Assembly (NCBI RefSeq): GCF_000003815.2
Contig: NC_049982.1
Coordinates: forward strand, 28,866,277-28,930,276
Reading direction: 5' to 3'
Source: Branchiostoma floridae
Taxonomy: Eukaryota > Chordata > Leptocardii > Amphioxiformes > Branchiostomatidae
Length of the DNA stretch: 64,000 nt
Below are positions 54,740-64,000 of this stretch, in pieces. The notes below the pieces were generated by a model. The model was not told where the DNA came from, did no database searches, and worked only from the letters and a program-made list of their open reading frames with translations. The first letter of the stretch is position 1. Each line of letters opens with the position of its first letter. Position numbers and translations under genes: made by a program.

Positions 54740-57700
54740 TAGTTGGGGATGTGTGACTTTCTTGTTGTAAACGAGCCATGGCAAAAGATTTGCAATGCTC
54801 AGCATTCTACTATGAATGCCTCATGAATGCCCAACGTTAGTGTCTGAATTCGTGTAGATTTTTATATGCCACACGAAGTGTATTTGTTGCCTCTCGGATT
54901 TTTTTCGCACAAAAAAGATGGGTCGAAAAAAAGATAGAAATAAATTTCTTCAAAAATTCTGGGGTGAAGATATGAAGTTACGGCTTAAATAACAACAAAA
55001 AACAGTCTGAGGAGTTTAATGGCACGTTTTATGCACTGAATATTCCCTTCCTTTAATTTGTTACTGAATGTTCTGAATAAAAGGCATTGTTTTTCTTAGA
55101 CATTATGTGCGTGTGGCCCTGAATGGCAATTTACATATTTTTACTCGAAAATTTTATTTTTGAAAATGAAAAAAGAAACAAAAAAACTAGACAGGCGAAT
55201 ATGAGAAGCAAAAAATAAAATTGATGCAGCCTTAGCATGTACGTTGGTACTGCAGCTATTGTGGACATGATAGATTTGGGGCTTTGATTTTCTCGTTGTA
55301 AATGGGGCATGGCAAAGTGTGATGAAAACAAAGATCATCAGTGCCCAACTTGGTCGACTGTAGCAAAGTATGCTCAATGATGCATCAGTGTTTCATGTTC
55401 TAGTTCATAACTTTAGCTACAGGTACGGTGCCCCTAATAGTTTGGGGTCTTTCGACCTTGTCGTAAACGAAGCATGGCATGATGTGAAGAACCTAAGTAC
55501 TTAGGATGTCTGATTGCAACCATTGATGCTAAACGAATACGCTATGCCACAATCTTTGTTCTTCTAGACTCTCATACTTTGTTCCTGTGGTTACGGTGCC
55601 GAGAACAGTTTTGTTGTAAATAAGGATTTTCATTATGTAAAGGCATCTTCGGAAGATCAACAGTGCCAGTCGTGGTCGATTGTAACCTAGAATGCTCAAT
55701 GAACGCCGGATCTTATAATTTGCGTCCCTGGAGACTTTTTTTTACTTTGCTACAGTGTTCCTAATAGTTTGGAATATTTTAACTTTGATTTGGAAATGGG
55801 TAATGACAGGATAGGTAGATAGGTGAAAGTAGAAGATTCGCTCAGCATGTCTGATTGCAACCATTGATGCATGACGAATGCGTTATGCAGCAACCCGAGT
55901 TCTTCTAGACTCTTGTACTATGTTCAAGTAGTTACGGTGCCAGTAACAGTTTTGTTGTATATAAGGATTTTCATGATGTCATGTCAGGTTCGGAAGATCA
56001 ACAGTACAAACCGTGGTCGATTGTAGCCAGGTATATTCAATGAATGCCCGATGCATCCGTGTTTCTTCTAATTTATAACTTTAGCTACCGGCACGGTGCC
56101 CCTACTAGTTTGGGGTCTTTCGACCTTGTTGTCGTAAACTAAGCATGGGATGATGTGAAGGAAGAAGAACCTAAGTACTTAGGATGTCTGATTGCAACCA
56201 TTGATGATAAACGAATACGTTATGCCACAATCTTTGTTCTTCTAGACTCTCATACTTTGTTCCTGTGGTTACGGTGCCGGGAACAGTTTTGTTGTAAATA
56301 AGGATTTTCATGATGGTAAGGCAGGTTCGGAAGATCAACAGTGCCGGTCGTGGTCGATTGTAACCTAGAATGCTCAATGAACGCCAGATCTTATAATTTG
56401 CGTCCCTGGAGACTTTCTTACTTTGCTACTGAAGTTACACGTACAGTGTTCCTAATAGTTTGGAGATTTTAACTTTGAAGCTGTAAATGAGTCATGATGT
56501 GATAGGTAGATAGGTGAAGTTAAAAGATTCGCATTGCTCGGCATGTCTGATTGCAACCATTGATGCTTGATGAATGCGTTATGCCACCATCTGAGTTCTT
56601 CTAGACTCTTGTACTTTGTTTAAGTAGTTACGGTGCCAGTAACATTTTTGTTGTATATAAGGATTTTCATGATGGGAAGGCAGCTTCGGAAGATCAACAG
56701 TGCCTGCCGTGGACGATTGTAGCCTAGAATGCTCAATGAACGCCTGATCCTAGAATCTGCATCAGGGAAGACATTTTTTTGCAACGCAGTCGAAAATTTC
56801 AATACGATCTAAACAGCATCCAATAAGTTTATTTCGACAGATAGAATACCTAGAGCAATACTGTGGCAATTAATTGTCTCATCAAAAGAGAAGGAAGAAA
56901 AAAATCTGATGTTGTCATACTCTCCAAGCAGAGGTTTATGGAGAAAACCATGACCTTTTTTCTTATGTGCCGTCTTTTTCTGTCAGGTATCCTCACATAC
57001 CACATTGTACACTTCCAGTCGTTCACTATCTTCTCTCCAATTTATTTCTCACAGTTATTTCAGGCTGCATTGCCTAGCTTTTTCAAAAGCATTTCTTGTT
57101 TACTTTGCTACTGCAGTTACATGTACAGTGCCCCTATTAGTTTGATGGCTTTTGACACTATTATTCTTATTATAAATGATGCATGAAATGATGTGAAGGC
57201 AGTGGGACCGCAGTGCTCAGCATGCATATGATAACCATGAACTCTTGACGAATGCGAGATGCTACATACTGCATTTGTGTAGACTCTTGTACTTTGTCAC
57301 TACATCTCAGGTGCCCCTAGAAGTTTTGGGCTATTTGTTGTTGTGAATGGGGCATGGCATGTTTTGAAGGCAGAGGAACCGCAGTGCTCAGCATGTTTAA
57401 GCTAAGCTAAACCGCTTGATGAATGTGCGATGCTACACAATGCGTTCGTGTAGACTTTGTAATTTGTTACTGCATCAAAGTTGCCCATAGAAGTTTTGGG
57501 CTCTTTGACCTTCTTTCGTTGTAAATGAGGCATGATTTGATGATATGAAGGCAGAAGAACCTCAGTACTAGTGCTCAGAATGTTTGATTGTAACAATGTA
57601 TGCTTGAAGAATGCACGATGCTAGAATTTGCAATCGTGCACTCCTGTTTACTTTGTTACTGCGGGTTTCCATACCCCTAACAGTTTTGGGGGCTTCTGAC

Positions 57701-59600
57701 TTTCTACTTGTAAATGAGGCATGAAAAGATGTGAAGGCAAAAGAACCGCAGTGCTCGGCATGTTTACGGTAACCGTGAACGTTTGATAAATACGTCATGA
57801 GACATACTGCGTTCGCATAGACTCTTTTACTTTTAGATTGTTATTACATCTAAGGTGCCCCTAGACGTTTTGGGCTCTTTGACCTTCTTGCGTTATAAAT
57901 GAGGCATGACTTGATGATGCTTGTAAATGAGGTATGGAAAGATGTGAAGGCAAAAGAACCGCAGTGCTCAGCATGTTTACGGTAACCGTGAACGCCTGAT
58001 AAATGCGTGATGAGACAAACTGCGTTCATGTAGACTTTGTACTTTGTTTACTACATCTAAGGCGCCCCTGAAAGTTTTTGGCTCTTTTGACCTTCTTTCG
58101 TTGCACATATGAGTCATGAATTGATGATGTGAAGCCAGATGAACCAGTGCTTAGCACGTTTATGGCAACCGTGAACGCTTGATGAATGCGTGATAGTACA
58201 TAATGCAGCTACATTCATGTTGACTCTCGTACTTTGTACATCTGGGGTGCCCATAGAAGCTTTTGGCTCGTTTGACCTTGTTTTATTGTAAATGAGACAT
58301 GAATTGATGTGAATACAGAAGTGCTCAGCATGTTTGGATGTAACCATAACCTTGACGAATACCCAATGCTAGAATTTGCATTCGTGTGGACACTCGTACA
58401 TTGTCACCGCAGGTTACCGTGCCCCTAATAGTTTGGGGGCTTCTGACTTTCTTCTGGTACATGAGGAATGGGAATATTTGAAGGCAGAAGAAGTGCTCAG
58501 CGTGTTTACGGTAACGGTGAACGCTTGATAAATGCGTGATGAGACTACAGTGTTCGTGTAGGCTCTTGTACTTTGTTACTACATCTGGTGTGCCCCTAGA
58601 AGTTTTGGGATCTTTTGACCTTCTTTTGTTGTAAATGGGGCATGGCCTGATATGAAGGCAGACGTACGTGACAGTGCTCAGCATGCGTGATATTAAAAAT
58701 GTATGATTGACGAATGCCAAATGCTAGAAATTACATTCGTGTGGACACTCGTACTTTGTTACCGCAGGAAGCCGTGCCCCTAATAGTTTGGGAGCTGCTA
58801 ACGTTCTTGTTGTACATGAGGCATGGCAAGTTTGGGGCTCTTTGACCTTGTTTTATTGTAAATGATGTAGTGGATTCAGATACAATCGATGAAGAAGAGT
58901 AACGTGGTCCATTGTAACAAAGTATGCTCAATGAATGCCAGATGCTAGAACTTTCATTCGTGTAGACTCTTCTTCTTCGTTACTGCAACTACAGTGCCCC
59001 TAATAGTTTTCGGCCCTTTTCACTGTCTTGCTGCAAATTAGGCATGGCATGATGTAATGGATCCAGGTACAATCAATGAAGAAGATTAACGTGGTCAATT
59101 GTAACGAACTGCGCTACAACTGCGCTGCCCATAATAGTTTTTGGGGCATTTGACTGTCTTGTTGTAAATGAGGCTTGTCGTTATGCAAAGGCTAGTTCGG
59201 AAGGGCAACAGTACCCAGTGTGGTTGTAACGAAGTATGCTTAATGAATGCCTGATGCTAGAATCTGCATTCGGACATCAATGCTCAGTATGGTCAACTTT
59301 ACCAATGTATGTCTGACGAATGCATGATGCTGGAATCTGAATTCGCGAAGAATTCGGTGTCATTTGTTGTTTGGGGCGCTTTTGACTTTTTTGTTGTGAA
59401 TGAGGAGGCCTGGTATGATGTGCAGGATAATGACGAGCAGCTCTCAGTATGCTCAATACTGACCATGTATGGTTGACGAACACCCAATACTTAAATCTAC
59501 ATTCGTATATAGACCCCCCTACTTTGTTACCGTGTATACGACTCTTAAATGATATAATTTCTCCCGGTGACTTACGAGCGTTGAACTGTCTCTTAAGAAA
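54740..59600. repeat. Satellite array, more than 20 units of about 170-210 bp
   Basis: Each unit contains TTTTGGGGCTCTTTGACCTT, CTTGTTGTAAATGAGGCATG, ATGATGTGAAGGCAG, CAGTGCTCAGCATGTTT, TGATGAATGCNNGATGCTA and TTCGTGTAGACTCTTGTACT, then TTTGTTACTGCA and GTGCCCCTAATAG. Units start near 55270, 55440, 55600, 55770 and so on to about 59370. A subset at 55440-56740 forms a higher-order pair repeat: the segment at 55440-55790 is repeated at 56105-56470. About 56790-57110 is unrelated sequence inside the array. Minus-strand open frames here are repeat translations. Confidence 0.85.
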
Positions 59601-59874
59601 CATTATTAATCTACTTGACTGAATTACTTTTCACTGAGGTCATGAAGGAAGAGGCAAGGGTCAGACAAAGTATACGACAGAGATTTTTATATGGGCCACT
59701 ACACCCACCTTTCCGTTTCACTAGAATATAGATGAATTTTGAAGGCGGAATTTTGCGTTGTTTCACATATCCTTTATTCTTGGCTCATTCTCATTACCAA
59801 AGGTGTAATCACAGATGAGGAGGCAGACAGGCTATTTGCCTGTTTGCCTGACCTGCACATGACTTTTTATGGTG

Positions 59875-60125
59875 AAGAAGGGGTGTGCAATTCCTTCTCC
59901 ACCCTCTCGTCTACTGGAGCACTAAGTCTCACAGGGGGAACTGTATGCAACGTGTGAGGTGGCTCCAGCAGATGCAGCTTTGTTGTTCGGAGTATCCGTC
60001 TCATAGGAGGACTTCCAACCAAGGATGTAAGGGGTTCCTCCTCCCCCCGACTCGTGTGCCATGGCGGGTGCTGCTCATGCCCGAACATGCCCCTAAGCCC
60101 TGTCTCGGCCACATAGCCCCACCAA
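59875..60125 (-). repeat. Dispersed repeat, family B (minus strand)
   Basis: Inverse copy of 9465-9705. On the minus strand, GGCATGTTCGGGCATGAGCA, CATCCTTGGTTGGAAGTCCT and GTGGAGAAGGAATTGCAC align without gaps, and the minus frame 59867-60145 stays open like its partner. Decayed coding sequence of a retroelement is possible. Confidence 0.6.
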
Positions 60126-61323
60126 GCCATACAGGCATCTGGCATGATAAATATGGCTTATCGGATGTTTTTAAGATCCTAAAGACCTTGAAATTATGTC
60201 AAGAAGATAACATTTCTTCGAAAACAGTTCAACGCTCGTTACTCACCGAGAGAAATGACATCACTGAAGAATTCCACAGAGTCCAACCCCTTTCGTAATC
60301 ATCTGCCGTCAGTGGCCCGTGAAAATAGGTTATCCACGTTTTGGCGCGGAACAGGAAGAATGATTTACATGATTTTGTTTTACGCCACGTATTACCAAAC
60401 TCAGACCATCCCATTCAGTTGTCGCGTTCAGTCAGAAGGTTTCGAAGAAGGTTTTCACGATTTGGCACAGAATTGCTTCCAATCCCGATGTGATTTCCAC
60501 CACATATTAGTTAAAGGGTGCAGTAAGTGCGTTACACTAAGAACACTAAAATGCAGATAACGAAAGGAATTAAGGTGGAGAAGTTTGAGAAAGAATTGAA
60601 CTTTGGCCAAGCTCGAAGGAAAGCAAGTGAAGTCAGAAGAAGCTACTAAAGGAATCTTACAGACAGAATATAAATGTATGGTGGCCTCCGAATAAGTCAG
60701 AACCCGAGTTGCGAACAGAAATTGCGTTGCGGCGCCAGAAACTTTAGAACGGCCATTTGTATGTCCAAGAATGAAAATGGCCAAGCTGTCATCGTTAGAA
60801 TGAGTGTCACTTTTGAATGATATCAGCAACAAATGCGTTCTACTGTGAACACCTGAAACGTGTTCTTGCAGAGAAAGTTCGTAGCGGAGGCACAAATGAG
60901 TAAAGTTCTGCTGAGCATATACCATGTAAGTAGCGATAGAATAACGCTAGACTTCTTACATTACGCCTTTGAGACTAGGGTTGTAAAGTGGCAAGTCACA
61001 AGTCACTGCCAACAAGATTCCGTGAGAGGTTTTGTACTCAGTCGAGACATGAACAGGTCAGGGAGTTCTAGGAAGCTCCAGTCCAGATGTGACAGCTGTA
61101 TTCCATTTTTGACCTTACCTGACTTTTGTCAGAGCAAAGAACTAAAGCCAGGTGGTGGTAATGTCATTGGGAGTCGTCGTCAATTCCTTGGTCACTGCAT
61201 TTAACCTTTCTAAAGTTGGACTTAGATAATATAACGTTAAAGATTATTTCTATCGTCTTCAGTCGCTCAATTGGAAGAGACGCCACTTTGCCGTCTTGTG
61301 TGATCAGAATATGTACCACGTAA
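60126..61323. other. No gene recognised
   Basis: A minus-strand frame of 156 codons (60455-60925) and a plus frame of 114 codons (60860-61204) are long for this base composition but show no domain, signal peptide or splice pairing. Confidence 0.3.
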
Positions 61324-61692
61324 TCAACAGATCACTGAGCTTGGTCCTTCCTTATGCTTATTCTAGTAACAAATAATGGCATTTATTACGTTTCTGGGGC
61401 CCTAATGTAGACAACATTGTTCTGAGTTCGTGTTTTGAGTTATTCGGAAATCATCATGCAGTTATATCCTGTTTATGAGATTGCTGCTTTTCCGGTGATA
61501 CTTCTCAACAGATCACTGAGCTTGGTCTTTGTAACAAATGGCATTTGTTATAATGTTTCTAGCGCCCTAGCGTAGACAACATTGTTCTACTTGTCACAAC
61601 TCGTGTTTTGAGTTATTCGAAAGTCATCATGCAGTTATATCCTCTTTGTGAGATTGCTGCTTTTCCGGTGAAAGTTCTCAAAAGATCACTGA
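61324..61692. repeat. Tandem array of about 180-bp units, left part
   Basis: Units begin at 61324 (CAACAGATCACTGAGCTTGG) and 61507, and a third starts at 61679. They share AGACAACATTGTTCT, GTGTTTTGAGTTATTCG, CATCATGCAGTTATATCCT and GAGATTGCTGCTTTTCCGGT. The third unit is cut by the transposon at 61693. Confidence 0.85.
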
Positions 61693-63777
61693 CACTACAC
61701 GAAAACTTGAATATCCGGTCGTTTTTGGGGTTGCATATGTCCCGTGAAACCTGGTGTATCCGGGGCATGTGCAGTCATATCCTGTTATGACAAGCGCGGG
61801 TCCTGCATATTACCGCTTATGCCTGCACATCCGGTAATTAGACATGTATGGGGATATGCGGCCCCTGCTCACGTCTTGAGTAATGCCAAACAAGAGACCA
61901 TCTTGTGTGTGAATTGATAGACGTAATGATGCTTTGTCATAAGAATAGGTTTGAGTAAGATTGGTAAAGGACATCCGCTTTACATAAAAGTACTCTCCAA
62001 GCGGATGTTTATTGACTTGTCTGGCATTTTCAGTCAACAAAACTCACAAACGCCTGATATAAACGAATGCATTGTTTTACAAGAACAAAGAAAGGCCTAC
62101 GCACGAATGGCGCGTATCATCGTTTTCCAATGAATTGTTATCTAGAACGAACACTAAAAATAACTTTGAGGGCATCGTATACCAGAAATGGACATTCTAA
62201 GTAAAATCTAACACGTTTGATGATAACATTCTCCACCATTCTATGGTGGGGTAGTCATTTTACGCCCTAAGCTTATCAATGAAACGGCCGCTTCAGTCTA
62301 AAGACCAATGTTGTGCTTTTGAAACAAAAGAAAACATGGCGTATATGATATACCCACGCTCGCATTGGAAGCCTTCATTCGTTTTTATCCTTGTGGATAA
62401 TGCTTGTTGCAACAACAATATGTTTGTTACCAGACTGATGTATGAAATCATTAACAATTACAGTAACAAATTTTCACCTAGTTCCTTGTGGGTATTGTTT
62501 GACTGTGAACTGGCCAGGTGACAAAAGCTGAATTTAGCTACAGTGGACCTCCCGACCTATTGTGTCTGTCTGTATGCAAATACTCATCAAAACTAGCCAA
62601 TTGTATTTCACACAGCATGTAGGTGTTTGAAAATAAGGACCAATCAACACACATGTCAACATTTTCAAATTTTACAGTTGGCATTTCAGAGCTAGACTTC
62701 TTTCTGTGAGGTTGCGCTTTTACGCAACGGATCCCGATAGCTGGATATCTGCATGCACGGCAGACAACGTCAGTGAACACTGAGGGATTTAGAATGATAC
62801 GACCTCGAGACTAAACAACATCTTGCCGCGTGGAATTTGAACTGCCTACGCTGGAAGGATTGGATTCTGCTTGGAATTTTAAACAACTGTAATTTTATAG
62901 CTAGTATCCAGCCTTACGCGCGGGCAGGCGCTGTAGAGTACGGTGGGGTACGACTGACATGCCCGGTTGTGATTTTGCGGACGGTTTGAGACTACGTCAC
63001 ACGTCGCCATGTAGGACTGGCTTAAAAGTTGCTGCCGGAGGCCGTGGTTGGCTCGGGTGATTTCTGCTTCGGCCCCGTGGACAGTGGAGGCTGCCCACCC
63101 GTGTCGCGATGGATCAATGGTTACCACAAATCTTCACGTTCACGTTTAGAATTTTTGCCGCAGCTGTGCTCCTGACTAACAAAAGTCTGTGCAGAAGACG
63201 GGTGGACAACAGAATGTATGATAGCGGGAATGCAGAACTTCACAAGACGTAAAAGGAGCATCATTCCTATCCTAGCACATAATATATGGAGGAAATCGTC
63301 AGGACAGTCTACTGTCCAGAAATACTTTGAAAAAATAAAGAAAATTCATTCACCATTCAGAAAGAATAAAAGCAAAATAAACACACTACAGGGAGGGGGG
63401 ATCCTAGGTAGGGCAGGGTAGTAAAACAAAGCTGCTTTCAATGACAAAGGGTGCTCTAGTCGAGGCCTGGGTGAGATAATTAGGTGATAATTAGGTGCTA
63501 ACAAGGGTGCATGTCCCGAATAGGCAGGCATATGCAGGAAATTTGGGTCGGATGAGCGGACATGGACGGGACATGCACCGGGATGGCCAGGCACATATGC
63601 AGGCATTATCGGCCTCCATATGTCCCGCACACTAATAGTTGTGAATCTCCGGGTCATATGCAGGTCCGTCTATACCAAGTGTGCGGACGGCATATACCCG
63701 TTATCGGCCACATATTTTGAATATCTGGGTTTATATGCAGGAGTATTCGACCCAGATATTCGCTTTTTCGTGTAGTG
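61693..63777. mobile_element. CACTA (EnSpm-type) non-autonomous transposon, 2,085 bp
   Basis: Left terminus CACTACACGAAAACTTGAAT and inverted right terminus CACTACACGAAAAAGCGAAT. The 3-bp duplication TGA lies at 61690-61692 and 63778-63780. The empty site GATCACTGAGCTTGGT is present in sister units at about 61330 and 61512. CACTA ends with a 3-bp duplication define the CMC/EnSpm superfamily. Subterminal regions (61693-61880 and 63500-63777) are rich in GCATATGCAGG, CATATGTCCCG and CATCCGG motifs in both orientations, as expected for transposase binding. The interior shows no transposase and only short open frames (62279-62521, 62879-63127), so it needs a helper. Confidence 0.9.
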
Positions 63778-64000
63778 TGAGCTTGGTCTTTCCTTATGCT
63801 CAGTAACAAATGGCATTTTTTATAATAATGATTCTGTCAATGAGGACAACATTGCTCTGAGTTCGTGTTTTGAGTTATTCGGAAGTCATCATGCAGTTAT
63901 AACTGGTTTGTGAGATTGCTGCTTTTCCGGTGAAGCTTCTCAACAGATCACTGTGCTTGATCTTTCCTTATGCTTTGTAACAAATTGCATTTGTTATAAT
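63778..64000. repeat. Tandem array of about 180-bp units, right part
   Basis: The interrupted third unit resumes as TGAGCTTGGTCTTTCCTTAT. A fourth begins at about 63939 (CTCAACAGATCACTGTGCTT) and runs off the window end. Confidence 0.85.

Noticed and set aside
55141-59603. Series of similar minus-strand frames (KAPKTIRGT-like) suggesting a tandem gene family
   Set aside because: They are translations of the 190-bp satellite, broken by stops and frameshifts in every unit with no start-to-stop module conserved.
60455-60925. Minus-strand frame of 156 codons
   Set aside because: No recognisable domain, signal peptide or splice sites; composition fits a chance frame. Transcript evidence would be needed.
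38000-64000. Search for receptor exons encoding TM3-TM7
   Set aside because: No frame shows an E/DRY motif, the TM6 CWxP motif or the TM7 NPxxY motif; GC-rich patches at 41.3, 43.1, 44.6, 60.0 and 63.0 kb are repeats or unassigned sequence.

Overview
The window looks like a repeat-rich stretch of a metazoan nuclear genome. It has a peptide-type GPCR split by phase-matched introns, tRNA- and 5S-derived SINEs, many classes of DNA transposon, satellite arrays and two exactly 100-base runs of N, which are scaffold gaps. The overall style suggests a cephalochordate (amphioxus, Branchiostoma). That is an inference from repeat and exon style, not from a marker gene. Nothing points to a virus, bacterium or organelle, and I see no toxin gene.

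Host genes are sparse and only partial. On the plus strand, a rhodopsin-family receptor starts at 17532-17721 (glycosylated N-terminus and first half of TM1). It resumes 20,084 bp downstream at 37806-37988 (rest of TM1, TM2, ECL1, up to the TM3 cysteine codon). Both introns are phase 1, and the junction restores a continuous TM1. TM3-TM7 are not in the window. A possible alternative first exon lies at 35470-35573. On the minus strand, the 3' end of an unidentified gene is suggested by exon-like blocks at 15930-16033 and 16417-16634. Also on the minus strand, 836-1061 holds a proline-rich first exon with two YExAExV motifs. Its promoter and 5' half are repeated, with truncation, at 2887-3021 and 4191-4325 inside a tandem array of roughly 1.3 kb units (about 0.8-8.2 kb).

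The rest is layered repeats. 0.8-8.2 kb: tandem array with conserved TGACGTCA modules. 8.2-15.6 kb: a TIR element, SINEs, microsatellites and a minisatellite. 18.2-20.0 kb: the same minisatellite split by a 5'-truncated reverse transcriptase. 22.7-26.3 kb: a tandem array split by a TTAGG-rich minisatellite, itself split by a dead minus-strand reverse transcriptase. 28.0-28.8 kb: a small TIR element and a piggyBac-like element with TTAA ends. 33.5-35.15 kb: a satellite of about 170 bp. 41-49 kb: segmental duplications, a foldback element carrying a nested retroposon, a 1.6 kb GC-rich TIR element and palindromes. 52-59.6 kb: a minisatellite and a long satellite of about 190 bp. 61.3-64.0 kb: an array of about 180 bp units interrupted by a 2,085 bp CACTA-type transposon with an exact 3-bp target duplication.

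The most interesting items are the reconstructed GPCR and its possible alternative first exon, the amplified promoter plus first exon array, the cleanly delimited CACTA and piggyBac-like insertions, the foldback family with 11-13 bp target duplications, and the fact that both assembly gaps lie inside inverted repeats.
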